DNA from: Janthinobacterium silvisoli | GTDB taxonomy: Bacteria; Pseudomonadota; Gammaproteobacteria; Burkholderiales; Burkholderiaceae_D | Direction: 5' to 3' | DNA length: 64,000 nt | NCBI RefSeq assembly: GCF_014200725.1 | Contig: NZ_JACHCL010000002.1 | Span: 496,001 to 560,000 of the forward strand | Part shown: positions 49,838 through 60,000 of the stretch, in pieces | Layout of the letters: each line of letters begins with the position of its first letter | How positions within the stretch are numbered: position 1 is the stretch's first letter | Position numbers and translations under genes: made by a program | The notes under the pieces: model-generated | The model's database searches: none | Told to the model about the DNA's origin: nothing | What the model saw: only the letters and a program-made list of their open reading frames with translations

Positions 49838-50667
49838 TACAACTCCTCTACTTCAATGTTGGTGGCATAGGCCTGGAAAGATGGGGTGGTGATGGCTGCC
49901 AAATTAGCCAGGCGTCCATACACCTGGTGCGCCTGCTCCAGTTCGACGTCGTCGTTATCCGGATACAGGCTGACGAAAAGCGGACGCGACAGGCCGCTGC
50001 CGTGCACAATGCGCCACAGTTCCGCACGGTCCAGCGGCGTCATATGATCGAGCGACAGCGACAGCTTGCGATACACCGAACCGCGCGCTACTTTTTGCCC
50101 GCCAGCGTCGCTGCGGTACTGGCTGCTGCTATCAACCGGCGTGACACCGGCGCCGTACGAGGCATTCTGCTCAGGATTCCAGTAAGCGCCAGCCACCAGG
50201 CGTGTCGCTTCAATGCAAGCAGCCGGGTTGTCAGGATCCGCCAGGTCGATCACGAGCTTTTTGATACTGCGCATGGGGACCCAGCAACGGGCGTAGGTGC
50301 CGCCGCCATAGCTGAAGGCATTCACTCCCAACGAGATCGCTCCCCAGTCCCACATGCCCAGGCGCGCGTACTCGCACGCCGGCACGATGCCGCTATCGAA
50401 CGCAGCTACAGCGTCGAATGGCTCGATGTAGCCGCGCACGCGCATCAGTGCCAATGGCGTCAGATTGCAAAATGGCAGCGCCACGCCGCCGATGATTTCT
50501 GGTGTAGGCCAGACGGCGGTGATAGTCAAATCCGTGCCAACGGAGCGCAGCAGAGACGATTTCCCGTCGCGCTGCAAGTTGGCCGGCCCGAGCGCGCCAG
50601 CCTGGCTCGATGCGCTCAGCACCGCGCGGTCGGCCGCGTTGTCGTAAATGATGCGTAGGTTGGGCAT
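49837..50667 (-). CDS. Tail-associated protein of module 2 (paralogue of 51799-52671)
   Basis: A 276-residue protein of unknown biochemical role. It begins MPNLRIIYDNAADRAVLSASSQAG and ends with a plain domain containing RKLSLSLDHMTPLDRAELWRIV. The gene at 51799-52671 shares both (MNNLRILHDNAADRAVLAASSQVG; DKLSITLAHLTPMDRARLMRIL). Each copy stands directly before a fibre gene, so it is probably a fibre connector or baseplate-type attachment protein. I do not recognise a named family. Confidence 0.65.
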   Translation of the reverse strand: MPNLRIIYDNAADRAVLSASSQAGALGPANLQRDGKSSLLRSVGTDLTITAVWPTPEIIGGVALPFCNLTPLALMRVRGYIEPFDAVAAFDSGIVPACEYARLGMWDWGAISLGVNAFSYGGGTYARCWVPMRSIKKLVIDLADPDNPAACIEATRLVAGAYWNPEQNASYGAGVTPVDSSSQYRSDAGGQKVARGSVYRKLSLSLDHMTPLDRAELWRIVHGSGLSRPLFVSLYPDNDDVELEQAHQVYGRLANLAAITTPSFQAYATNIEVEEL

Positions 50668-50778
50668 GTGCTCCTCTGAGTATTCGCTGTCAAAAGACAG
50701 GTTCGATAGTGCGGCAGCGGATGCGGGATCTCAGGCTCCGCCGCCAACACTGCCTGGCCTACCGCATATTGCTGAAAT

Positions 50779-50801
50779 AAAAAAACCCGCCGAAGCGGGT
50801 T
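50779..50801 (-). terminator. Intrinsic terminator after fibre module 1
   Basis: Minus-strand stem AACCCGC/GCGGGTT with a CGAA-type loop and seven T, 26 nt past the fibre stop. It is a duplicate of the terminator at 47940-47962, including the flanking GAAATA. Confidence 0.85.
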
Positions 50802-50826
50802 GATCGATGGCGCCATAAACTTGCGA

Positions 50827-51798
50827 TCAGGCAGCCGCTTCCAGTGCCGTCAGCCGGGCCTCCTGGCCAGCCGCAATAAACATGGCCAGTTCGTCGTAGC
50901 GGAAGGCGTAGCGGTCGCCGGCTTCCAGGGTCACTTCTGTGTAGGCTGCACGCGCTTCGATGGCAGGGTAGCCTGCGCTGGCGGGCTGAGCTGGCGTCAC
51001 GACATTGCCAAGCGCATCCACCACCTCCGGTAGTGCCTCGGTCGCCGGCACGGCCGGCCGCGCCTCAACGGCCGCATGCTCGATGACCTCCCGCGCCCAC
51101 TCGTCGTAGCAAATAAACCCGTAATTGAAAGGATCCAGGCCGTGCGATCGCATGATCTCGATGGCGCGTTGCACGGTCGGCCCGATGTGCTCGCGCGCGT
51201 CCGCCCCCTTGCTATGGACCGCATCACGCCAGCGATAGACGCCGATGGCGCGGGCCAAGTCCTTGGCAGCAGCTATCTCTGCAGCGTTCAGATCACGGAA
51301 ATTACACTTCAGGCGGACATCGGAGGTGTTGATGGCACCGGTGCGGGCATACACTACGTTATACGCCAGCGGCGCAGAGCCGAGAGAATATGCGTTATCC
51401 GTGCGTGGGAGCAGGTTTCTTGCCGTGCTCACCTTTTCCCCGTCGATCAGGAACGCGGAAGTGAATCCGCCCCCACCTCCACTGTAAAATTTTATGGAAT
51501 TGTTCACTGAGTCGAGTACCAAATCGTTCGCATTTCCACCTCGTAGGCCGCTCTCGTTACCAATGAAATACGTTTGAACATCCCCACGATAGCCCAATAT
51601 TGCCGTCCCGTACGAGGGAACATTGGAACCTAACAGCGCGAATATTGCGGTTCCCGAACGTTGGTCAATCGTCAATTGCCCAGTGAGCGTTCCGCCCACC
51701 AACGGCAGCGCGTTATACGGGCCAGCCGCAAATGCGCCATACAATTGATTCAACCGTTCATTGACATTCGGCATGCCATCATAAAATGCATCAGCCAT
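50827..51798 (-). CDS. Tail fibre of module 1 with C-terminal S74 intramolecular chaperone
   Basis: A 323-residue fibre. The N-terminus (MADAFYDGMPNVNERLNQLYG) is like that of module 2. The C-terminal third is a Peptidase_S74 chaperone: INTSDVRLKCNFRDLN holds the catalytic Ser-Asp pair at the cleavage site, followed by AIGVYRWRDAVHSKGADAREHIGPTVQRAIEIM (in parts). This domain trimerises the fibre and then cuts itself off. The central receptor-binding part (51,430-51,700) is AT-richer than the rest. Stop and start codons abut the upstream gene. Confidence 0.82.
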   Translation of the reverse strand: MADAFYDGMPNVNERLNQLYGAFAAGPYNALPLVGGTLTGQLTIDQRSGTAIFALLGSNVPSYGTAILGYRGDVQTYFIGNESGLRGGNANDLVLDSVNNSIKFYSGGGGGFTSAFLIDGEKVSTARNLLPRTDNAYSLGSAPLAYNVVYARTGAINTSDVRLKCNFRDLNAAEIAAAKDLARAIGVYRWRDAVHSKGADAREHIGPTVQRAIEIMRSHGLDPFNYGFICYDEWAREVIEHAAVEARPAVPATEALPEVVDALGNVVTPAQPASAGYPAIEARAAYTEVTLEAGDRYAFRYDELAMFIAAGQEARLTALEAAA

Positions 51799-52671
51799 TT
51801 AAATTCCTTCGATTTGTAGTGGTGCGGAATAGGTTTCAAAGTACGGCGTGGCCACCGCGTCGATATTGCTGGCTTTGCCATACAGCATGTGGTCTTGCTC
51901 CAGCAGCGGGTCAGGGTCTTCCGGAAACAGGCTGAACAACATGGCCTTGCCCTTGCCGTTTTCGCGCAGGATGCGCATCAGGCGGGCACGGTCCATCGGC
52001 GTCAGATGGGCCAGGGTGATGCTCAGCTTGTCGCTAGTGCTGCCCCTTGCGGTTTTCAGGTCGCCGGCGGCCGTGCGGTAATCTTCGCTGCTGTCCTGCA
52101 CCAGTAATTGGGCGCCGTAGTCGGCGTTGTATTCGGGCGACCAGTAATTGCCGGCCACCAGGCGCGATATCTCCAGGTAGCCTTCAGGGCTTTGCGGGGA
52201 CCAGACATCAATCACCAGCTTGCGCACGCGCACCGGAGCGAACCAGGCCACACCATCAGAGCCACCACCATGCCCCCAGGTGTTCACCCCACCTGTCTTG
52301 TAAGCGTTCCAGCCCAGTGGCAGCACGCCCCAGGGGAAGGTACCGTGCACGGCAGCGCGGCATGGAAAGGTATTTTCGGTATTTCCGGTATTTCCGGTGT
52401 CGAGCACAGGATTGGTGTCGCCAGGCTGGGCATAGCCGCGCACCCGCATACGGGCGCTGCTCGTCATATTGGTGAAGATCAGCGCCACGCAGGCAATCGA
52501 CTCCTGTGTCGGCCAACTAGCGGTGATGGTTTGTCCGATGCCGGTGGCACGCAGCACGGCGCTCTTGCTATCGCGCTGCAGGTTGGCCGGACCCAGCGTA
52601 CCGACCTGGCTTGATGCGGCAAGCACGGCGCGGTCGGCGGCGTTATCATGCAAAATTCGGAGATTGTTCAT
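51799..52671 (-). CDS. Tail-associated protein of module 1 (paralogue of 49837-50667)
   Basis: A 290-residue protein sharing its N-terminus, ITxxWPTxExI region and C-terminal TPMDRARLMRILRENG segment with the module 2 protein. A Gly/Asn/Thr-rich insert (DTGNTGNTENTF) marks a difference between copies. ATG at 52669-52671 follows AGAGG; an in-frame upstream start would overlap the preceding gene. Role as a fibre connector is inferred from its place before the S74 fibre. Confidence 0.65.
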   Translation of the reverse strand: MNNLRILHDNAADRAVLAASSQVGTLGPANLQRDSKSAVLRATGIGQTITASWPTQESIACVALIFTNMTSSARMRVRGYAQPGDTNPVLDTGNTGNTENTFPCRAAVHGTFPWGVLPLGWNAYKTGGVNTWGHGGGSDGVAWFAPVRVRKLVIDVWSPQSPEGYLEISRLVAGNYWSPEYNADYGAQLLVQDSSEDYRTAAGDLKTARGSTSDKLSITLAHLTPMDRARLMRILRENGKGKAMLFSLFPEDPDPLLEQDHMLYGKASNIDAVATPYFETYSAPLQIEGI

Positions 52672-52678
52672 TGCGCCT

Positions 52679-53395
52679 CTATGGAAGAAATTGGCCATCG
52701 ACCACAAAATACGGTGATGGGTCGGTGAGCGTTGATCCCTGCGGCGGGTTACCGTGCATCGCCCCGGAGCGGTAAATAAGTCCCGGCGAATACGCGACGC
52801 TGTTGTCGGGCGCGCGCAGCAGGAATTGGCGCCGGTCGGTTTTGAAATAATTCACCTCGTCGCTTTCGTACTGAACGTCGTAAAACGGGCTGCTGCCGAT
52901 GGCCACGGGGCGAACGATCGCCGGCAACTGCGCCGGAGTGGTTAAGTCGCCGGCAGCAAGTGGCAGCGTGATGTTGGGCACCGAAAAATCGTGCGACAAA
53001 ACACCGCTGCTATTGCGCAGGCGTAGGCCTCCCCCTGCGCCGACGGTATCGGGAGCCAGAGTGGAAAATGCCCACACGTCTACGGCGAATTGCTGATCGA
53101 ATCCCTGCACATCTGGGTTGGCACCGCAGTAGACGCCGATCGTGTTAATGCCATTGGCGTAACCAGTACTGACCACGCCGACTCGGCGCCCCACCGGCAG
53201 ATCGAACGCCCATAGGATAGGCCGATCCGAAGCGAAGCGGTAGGAGGAATAGCCAGCTACGCGCGAGCCGCCCAAGGTAGACGAGGGCTGCACCAGCTGG
53301 GTAAACGCTGCCCGGCCGATACATTGCGTGCCCAGGGAATCGCGGTGCACCACCAGCTCGCCGTGCTGGTTGCGGAGAATGAAACCTCGGCTCAT
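52679..53395 (-). CDS. Tail-locus hypothetical protein
   Basis: A 238-residue protein of mostly beta character (MSRGFILRNQHGELVVHRDS...). Its opening parallels that of the next gene upstream (MTDRGLIIRHGGVVVFNS), so the two may be related small tail-tip components. Its ATG overlaps the upstream stop by 4 nt. No family recognised. Confidence 0.6.
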   Translation of the reverse strand: MSRGFILRNQHGELVVHRDSLGTQCIGRAAFTQLVQPSSTLGGSRVAGYSSYRFASDRPILWAFDLPVGRRVGVVSTGYANGINTIGVYCGANPDVQGFDQQFAVDVWAFSTLAPDTVGAGGGLRLRNSSGVLSHDFSVPNITLPLAAGDLTTPAQLPAIVRPVAIGSSPFYDVQYESDEVNYFKTDRRQFLLRAPDNSVAYSPGLIYRSGAMHGNPPQGSTLTDPSPYFVVDGQFLP

Positions 53396-53676
53396 TTCAG
53401 GTAGACCCCCACAGTGTAGTTTGCGCTGGCCGACATCGCCACGGCTGGAAAAACAAATCGCGGGTAGCCCATGACTTCGTCATACAGCCAGTTGCTGTGC
53501 ATGGAGCCATCGCTGTACACGACGATGGGCGTGCGGCCGCGCGGCATGTGCGGGAACGACAACACGGTCTGAGCGCCAGGCACGCGAAACATGCCTAGGC
53601 AAACGCCGCCGGCGGCGCGCCGCGAGTTGAACACCACCACCCCGCCATGCCGGATTATCAGGCCACGGTCGGTCAC
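53392..53676 (-). CDS. Tail-locus small hypothetical protein
   Basis: A 94-residue protein, MTDRGLIIRHGGVVVFNS at the start, with a beta-rich pattern throughout. It overlaps both neighbours by 4 nt, so it is part of a tightly coupled tail-tip block. No family recognised. Confidence 0.6.
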   Translation of the reverse strand: MTDRGLIIRHGGVVVFNSRRAAGGVCLGMFRVPGAQTVLSFPHMPRGRTPIVVYSDGSMHSNWLYDEVMGYPRFVFPAVAMSASANYTVGVYLK

Positions 53677-55586
53677 AGATAATCTCCCAGTTCAATGTAG
53701 GGAAGCGCATTTTGGCCATCGTAAAAATACAGCCCCGCGCCAATTAGGTCATATCCTGCTCCGGCGCCCGAGTTGCCAGCCGGGCCAGACCGCGAGGGGC
53801 TGCGCACCAGTTGGAACGTGCCAGTAGCGCCGGAAAGCTCCCCGTAGAACGTCGCCTTGCCCCCTGCGCTTTGGAATTGCGGCGTATAAATATCGCCATT
53901 GGCATTCATTTGGACATATTTCCCTGTTCCGTAATTACCCAATCGCAGCCCTTCTGGCCCCAGGTAAAATCCACTCTGCCCCACAGACGGCCACTGATAG
54001 CTGTCGTACCCGCCGCCAGCAACACTGCCACGTAGCCGCACATTGTTGGCATAAAAATCACCAGTGCGCTGCAGGTACCAGCCACTGACCCCGGCCGCGT
54101 AATTGCTGGACCAAATATCCCCGCCAATTTTGGCATTGGTGATCGAGGCATTCTGGATAAACGCATCGGATATATATACGCCGATGGGTATGGTGACGCC
54201 CCCGATCACGGTTTCGGTCGCACGGACAATGAAGGGAATCGCCGATGGGATGCTGCTGCCGAGCGGCGCCGCGATAGAAAACGTAGTGGCGCGTACGCCA
54301 AAGCTCACCTGGCGCCCGCCACCTATCACCTCGAAGCCGCCGGATACGCCGTCCGCATCCACCTGCACGCCGTACTTTGCCACCACCCCTTTCACCGAAT
54401 CCGCCGTAGCATCCGCCTGCACCTTAACGGCCGCATATTTATCCACCAGGCCTGTAATCGGGTCTGTCAAGATGGCCTGCGCCTGCTGCAGGAACTGCGC
54501 CGATGCTTCGGCGCTGCCCTTGGCGTTGTTGGCTGCGCTCGATGCGTTTTGGCTGCTAATTACAGCAGACTGAGCACTTTGGCCTGCGGTATTTGCTGAC
54601 TGCGCCGCTACGATGGCGGAATTTTCCGCTGCGGCCGCCGAACCCTTGGCGTTCGTGGCGGATTGGGCAGACTCCCCGGAGAATGAGCTCGCGCGCGCCG
54701 CCTCCGTTTCCGCCTTCGCTGCTGAACTGGCAGAACTCACCTCATACTGTCCTGCCCGGCCCACAGCCTTATCCGCGGCAGCTTCGGATAGCGCGGCAGC
54801 AGCGGCAGATGCCGCCGCCGAGGCAGTATCTCCGTACGTTTCCTCCAATTTTTCAATCAGATCAATTTTGCTGCTCAAGCTTGAAGCTAGCTGATCCTCG
54901 GTCAGCTTCTCTGTCAGCACGCCCAGCAAGTGCTCAACCTCGGAATTGGATGCGCCAACAGTGCCACTGCTGTTGTTGTAGGGACCCGGAATCGATGCAC
55001 GCGAAATGTAGCGTATCCAGTAGTAGCGAAACACGCCCGCTCCTACCGGGTCCGTAAACTCACGACCGTCAGCACGCCCGACCAGCGCCGCTTTGCTGAA
55101 ATCATTCACCGTCGCACGCCACACCTCGGTGTGTGACAGGTTGTTGTAGTTGACAGGAGGCGCGGCCCAGGTCAGGGAAATCGTCGCAGGATGGCCGGTG
55201 GCGGCCAGCCCGGCCGGCGCAGGTGGCGGGCGCAGGTCCAGCATCTGCTGCTTGGCAAGCGTCTGGCGGGCGTAATAGGTCAGACCATCGATCACCGTGG
55301 AAGCCAATACCGTCACGATACTGCTGCTCATGTCTTCGAATTTGAGCACGGCGCTCCCATTGGCTACCGTCAGTGGCACGGGTGGCTCGCTGGAAAAGCT
55401 GATCTCGCCTACCGCGCCCAGCATCAGCGCCGACAAGGTAATGGCCGATGGCGTGGGCACACCTGCCGCCGACACTTCAAACATCGTGGCGCTGGCTGTC
55501 AGCAGTAGCGCACGGTCGATGGGGGCCGCATAGCGCGGCACCGTATTCATGATGAGCGTATCACGCTCTCCAATAATCGCGCTCAT
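53673..55586 (-). CDS. Tail tip/central fibre protein (GpJ C-terminal-like, DUF1983 type)
   Basis: A 637-residue protein. Residues about 115-215 form a fibronectin-III-like domain (PPPAPAGLAATGHPATISLTWAAPPVNYNNLSHTEVWRA in parts). Then comes a long Ala/Ser-rich coiled-coil stalk (about 250-375, repeated SAQSA/AAxxA). It is followed by a DUF1983-like tip segment (VKYGVQVD-type: KGVVAKYGVQVDADGVSGGF) and SITNAKIGGDIWSSNYAAG. These are the parts of lambda GpJ-like host-specificity proteins beyond the hub. It is encoded directly after the hub protein with a 4-nt overlap, suggesting hub and fibre are split into two chains here. Confidence 0.78.
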   Translation of the reverse strand: MSAIIGERDTLIMNTVPRYAAPIDRALLLTASATMFEVSAAGVPTPSAITLSALMLGAVGEISFSSEPPVPLTVANGSAVLKFEDMSSSIVTVLASTVIDGLTYYARQTLAKQQMLDLRPPPAPAGLAATGHPATISLTWAAPPVNYNNLSHTEVWRATVNDFSKAALVGRADGREFTDPVGAGVFRYYWIRYISRASIPGPYNNSSGTVGASNSEVEHLLGVLTEKLTEDQLASSLSSKIDLIEKLEETYGDTASAAASAAAAALSEAAADKAVGRAGQYEVSSASSAAKAETEAARASSFSGESAQSATNAKGSAAAAENSAIVAAQSANTAGQSAQSAVISSQNASSAANNAKGSAEASAQFLQQAQAILTDPITGLVDKYAAVKVQADATADSVKGVVAKYGVQVDADGVSGGFEVIGGGRQVSFGVRATTFSIAAPLGSSIPSAIPFIVRATETVIGGVTIPIGVYISDAFIQNASITNAKIGGDIWSSNYAAGVSGWYLQRTGDFYANNVRLRGSVAGGGYDSYQWPSVGQSGFYLGPEGLRLGNYGTGKYVQMNANGDIYTPQFQSAGGKATFYGELSGATGTFQLVRSPSRSGPAGNSGAGAGYDLIGAGLYFYDGQNALPYIELGDYL

Positions 55587-57052
55587 ACCAGCACCCCCAC
55601 CGTCACGCGGCCCGTCAGCCAGAAGCGTGACAGCAGCACCACTACGCCGGGCACGCCATCCTGCAGGCCGAAGCGTTCATTGCGCAGCCACACGGGCTGC
55701 CCCAGTTCCAGCATCATCATCTCGGGCTCTCCATCGAATTCATAAATCGTGCGCGGCACCTGGTTCAAGGCCAGGCGCCGCGCCGCTTCCGCCCTGGCGT
55801 CGGCACGCGTCTTGAGGCAGGTTTCAATCTGCACCGGGTCCACGTTCAAGCGGTGACGCGCACGCACCGCCTCGTCAGCCACTGTTTCGGTCAACCACTC
55901 GGTGGCGTACAAGTCCGCATGCGCCGGCGGAATGCTGGTCGTCAGGCCGGCTTGCACGGTCCAGTTGCGGTCGAAGGCGATCTTCACGGCGGCCACCACC
56001 GGCAGGCGCGCACCGGGATGCAGCGACCGCTCCTTCATCTGCTCGGGGCCGATCTCCACCGGCACGCCGGGGGCCGGCAGCGCAATCTGCACCAGGCGCA
56101 GCTTGCCAGTGCGCGACATCAGCGCCTGGGCGCCCACGCTGGCCGCCAGTTGCTGGATCGCTTGCGCCTGGTTCGTGCGGTCGGCTACATACAGGCCCAC
56201 CGGTTGCGGGTGGGCGGCGTCGAAGGCTGCCAGGTTGGCCAGATCGAGGTCCGCTTCCGTAAAGCGGTCCTCGGCCTTGCCGTAAGCGGTGGCAATGCGC
56301 CGCACCAGCGGTGCGATACGCGGTGCATAGCCACTCCCTTTATCGCCCTGCACGCTGGCCGTGATCGTGGTGGAAAACGGATCGGTGGTCAGATTGAAGC
56401 GGCCCGCCTGCTCATTCAAAGCCACAGCAATCGGCTTGCCATTGGTGCGCACCTCGAAAATAGATTCCACCGCGCCCAGAAAACCATATTCCAGCGTGGC
56501 GGGGTTGGTCAGCAGCGGCGCCACGTTATGGCATTCGCCAAACGGAACCGGCAGGATCGCGTCCTTGTTTTGCGTCGCGCCCCCCAGCTTTGCTTCGCTG
56601 ATCGGCGTGTTCAGGCGCTGAAGCTTGTCGCGCAATACCAGGTTGACCGACTCGCGGCCCGGGCTGGCCACGTCGGCAATCACGCCATCGAAAACCAGCT
56701 GAAAATCGGTGCGCGGCCAGGCCGGATCGCCCACCCATACGCGGATAGCCCGGTTCATCCAGACATCGTCCAGCCAGCCATCGAGCGCGCCATCGGCGTT
56801 ATCGAGTTCGATATCGCCGCCCGACAGGCCCGCCTCGCCCGTCAGGCTGACCTGCTCGGTGAAGGCCAGGCCGCCGGTGGCCAGCGGCAGGTACTCGGTA
56901 TTGGCCGGTACTTCCTGCGCACCGGTGACATACGGCCGCGAAGCGATATAGCGCGTTAGCTCGCTGCCGGCCACGTTCACCTGCGCCTCGATCAGCACCA
57001 TGCGGATGGCCGATGAACTTTGCAGCCATGAGATCCATTGTTCATCGTTCAT
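55583..57052 (-). CDS. Tail hub/distal tail-tip protein
   Basis: A 489-residue protein with an N-terminal distal-tail-like part (MVLIEAQVNVAGSELTRYIASRPYVTG; LSGGDIELDNADGALDGWLDDVWMNRAIRVWVGD in parts) and a gp27/GpJ-hub-like remainder (VADRTNQAQAIQQLAASVGAQALMSRTGKL in parts). It probably closes the tail tube and carries the central fibre. It stands between tape measure and fibre genes and overlaps both by 4 nt. The lambda-type M, L, K and I genes are absent. Confidence 0.7.
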   Translation of the reverse strand: MNDEQWISWLQSSSAIRMVLIEAQVNVAGSELTRYIASRPYVTGAQEVPANTEYLPLATGGLAFTEQVSLTGEAGLSGGDIELDNADGALDGWLDDVWMNRAIRVWVGDPAWPRTDFQLVFDGVIADVASPGRESVNLVLRDKLQRLNTPISEAKLGGATQNKDAILPVPFGECHNVAPLLTNPATLEYGFLGAVESIFEVRTNGKPIAVALNEQAGRFNLTTDPFSTTITASVQGDKGSGYAPRIAPLVRRIATAYGKAEDRFTEADLDLANLAAFDAAHPQPVGLYVADRTNQAQAIQQLAASVGAQALMSRTGKLRLVQIALPAPGVPVEIGPEQMKERSLHPGARLPVVAAVKIAFDRNWTVQAGLTTSIPPAHADLYATEWLTETVADEAVRARHRLNVDPVQIETCLKTRADARAEAARRLALNQVPRTIYEFDGEPEMMMLELGQPVWLRNERFGLQDGVPGVVVLLSRFWLTGRVTVGVLV

Positions 57053-60000
57053 GCGTACTCTCCTTTCACTGTATTGGCCCAGGCCGAAGCCCTGGCCGAT
57101 TGGTCGACACCGTCGACCACCATGCGCGCGGCATTGGTATTCGATTCGATCGTGGCCTGGATGGTGGCGCCCGTCTGCGCCCGCTGATCGGCACGCAAGC
57201 CTTCCAGCTCTTCACGCATGGCCTGGTTGTCCTGGCGCAGGCCGCGAATCTCGGCCACCAGGGCGTCGGAACCCAGGTTGACCGCCGCCGAGTAGCGACC
57301 TGCGTCGAACACCACTGGCGTGGCAGGACCGGCCAAGGCAGCCAGCGCCGAACCGGCAGGTGGATGACTGAACTGCACACCCAGACCGGACGCACCACCC
57401 ATCGCTGCCTGCAAGTTGGCGATGGCCTGGGCCACCGTCAGCACACTGTCGTTGACGGTGATCAGACCGGACACCTGGGCATTGAGCGCATCGAGGCTGG
57501 CCTGCTGCACGTCGACTTGCGCCGAAGCCCATTTCAACGCCTCGCTGTTGGCCGCCATCACGCGGGCATAATCGGCCGCGTACCTGGCGTCCGATGCATT
57601 GACCACTTGCGACGCCGTCAGGAAAGCCTGCTCGGCGGCAGACAAGCCCGATTGCGCCGTGGTGTCGCCGGCATTGGCCGCAGCCAGCGTCTTCTCGAAC
57701 TGCGCGCGCGCTTCGGCGTACTTTTGCTCCGGTGTCAGCGTGGACTGGGCACCCAGCACCATGCTGGAATTCAAGCCATTCAGGGTCGCCACCCAGGATT
57801 TGGATTTTTCCAGCGCCGACTTGGCCGCTGCCGATTCAGTTTCATAAGCCTTGGACAGCGCATCCTTGGCATTGGTGACCGCCTTGGCAGCCTGCACCTG
57901 GTCGAACAAGGACTTGTTGACGTCGGCAATACCCGCACGCTGGCTAGCCAGCAGCTCGGCAGAACTCTTTGTCAGTTCGTTCAATTGCTGCTGCAGGTCC
58001 TTGTGTTCGCTGGCGATTTCACTGGCGGTTTTACTGACTACAGCCAGATCGCCCGTGGCGGCAGCCAGATCCGCTGCATAATCGGCAGCCATCTTGAACG
58101 GTTCGGCCAGCGCCAGTAACGATGCGTACAGCTCCGCCGCGCCTTCCCGGCCCGTCGCCACGCCATCGGCGGCTGACAGGACAGCAGCCTTGAAGCCATC
58201 CATCGTCGTCACGCCAGCCAGGTTCAACTTGCCCATGGCGTCGTGGACCGACTTGGTAATCGGCGCCATGCGTTCGGCTTCGGTAAGGAAGTTCTGCACG
58301 AAAAAGCCGGTACCGCTGGTCAGCTTGTCGACACCGCCAGCGACGTCAATCAGGTGCTCGCTCAATTTCACCGCGCCCAGGCCAGTCGCATTGAACGACT
58401 TGCCCAGCACTGCCAGCACATCCGTCACCTGCATATAGTTATTGGCAACCCGGGCCAGCGTTTCCAGGTAGCCTTCGCCCACCTTCTGGTACGTCTCCAG
58501 GCCGCCCACGCCAAACTTGGCCATATCATCGCCCAGCTTGGAGAATGCGGCTTCCAGCGCTTTCTGGATTTCGTCGCCTTTCAGGTCTTTCAGCGAGATC
58601 TTGCCCAGGTCGACCACGAAGGTCTTCAGCCGCGCATTGAATGCATCGCCGCCTAAACCCAGCATGCCGGCCGCAGCGCCAACGGTCTCGGACAGGCCAA
58701 GTATGACTTTGGTGAACTGGTCATTCGCCTCGCGGTCCAGACCGTTCAAGGCCGTGAGTCTCTTATCGCCGGAAAACCAGCCGCCCGATGTTTTGGTATC
58801 CGTGTATTGACTGGCCAATACACCGCCGGTTTCAATACCTCCCAGCGTCGCCTTGTTCAATATCAGACCGGTATCGGTCGTGGTGGTTTTGCCGCCAAAG
58901 ATGGAGCCCAGCACGCCGCCCGTGATTTTCCCAATCAAGCCGCCCGTCAGCTTATCGATTGCCAGACCGATGACGCCACCTGCGACTGCAACAACCAGCG
59001 CCGAAGAGCCAAATGTCGCCGCACCTCCCTTGCTATCGGGAGCCGTGGCGCCGGTTACGCCAGAATTACGCACCAACAATCCGCCCAAGCCACCAATGCC
59101 TGCCACCACCTGGCGCAGCGAATTGGCCATCGACGCGGAGTAGGCCAGGCCCAGGCCGGAATTTTTCTCCATGATTTCCAGCGAGTTCGCGATCGAATTG
59201 CTCTTGGCATTCGAGTCGCCCAGCACCGTGCCGGTGCCGGTTGCAGCCTGGCGATCCTTGGCGGTGGTATCGGCGCCACCACCGCCACCGGAAACAGCGA
59301 CCCCGATGGCCAGCAGCATGCCGGCCACCATCGCAAACGCACCTATATTGGCAGGGAATGGGGCCGTCAAGGCCGATGCCAGGGCTGACACGCCATAGGC
59401 GCTGGACTTGGCCGTTTCCGCGGCAGTGACAGGCCCGACCGATGCGACCGCACCGGCAACCTCTGTTGTTGTCGCTGCTGTTTTCGCCGCCGTCACCAAA
59501 GTAATATTCGTCAGCTTTTCAAACAGGGACTTGGCATTCATGGCAAATTCGTATGCACGAAATCCCCTTTCCACCTTTTCCATCAGCTCATAGCCGGTGG
59601 AATGCGCGGTGAAAAATCCTTTTGCGGCTGTTGCCATGTCGTGATACTGCTTGACCGTCGACATATGCCTTTTATCTTCTGCTTTCTTCTTGGCATCCGG
59701 ATCATCCTTTGCATCAACCATGTCCTTGGCAAAAGTGAAATTGATATCATCCTGCGCCTTGCGAAAGCCCAGCAAGGCGGTAGTCACCTTACCGATCGTG
59801 CTGCCGACATTGCCGAATGCCTGCTCAAGCTTCTTGCCAAATACGACGGCAAACTCGGCCGCCTCCTTCCATTCCGCTTCGCTGTACTTGCGCTTGGGCG
59901 CTGCCGGGGCGGCTTTTTCCTTGGCCTTGGCGTCTGCTGCCGCCTTACCCGCCGTCTCAAGATTGGCATCGCTCTGCTCTTCCGATACGAAAGCGCCATA

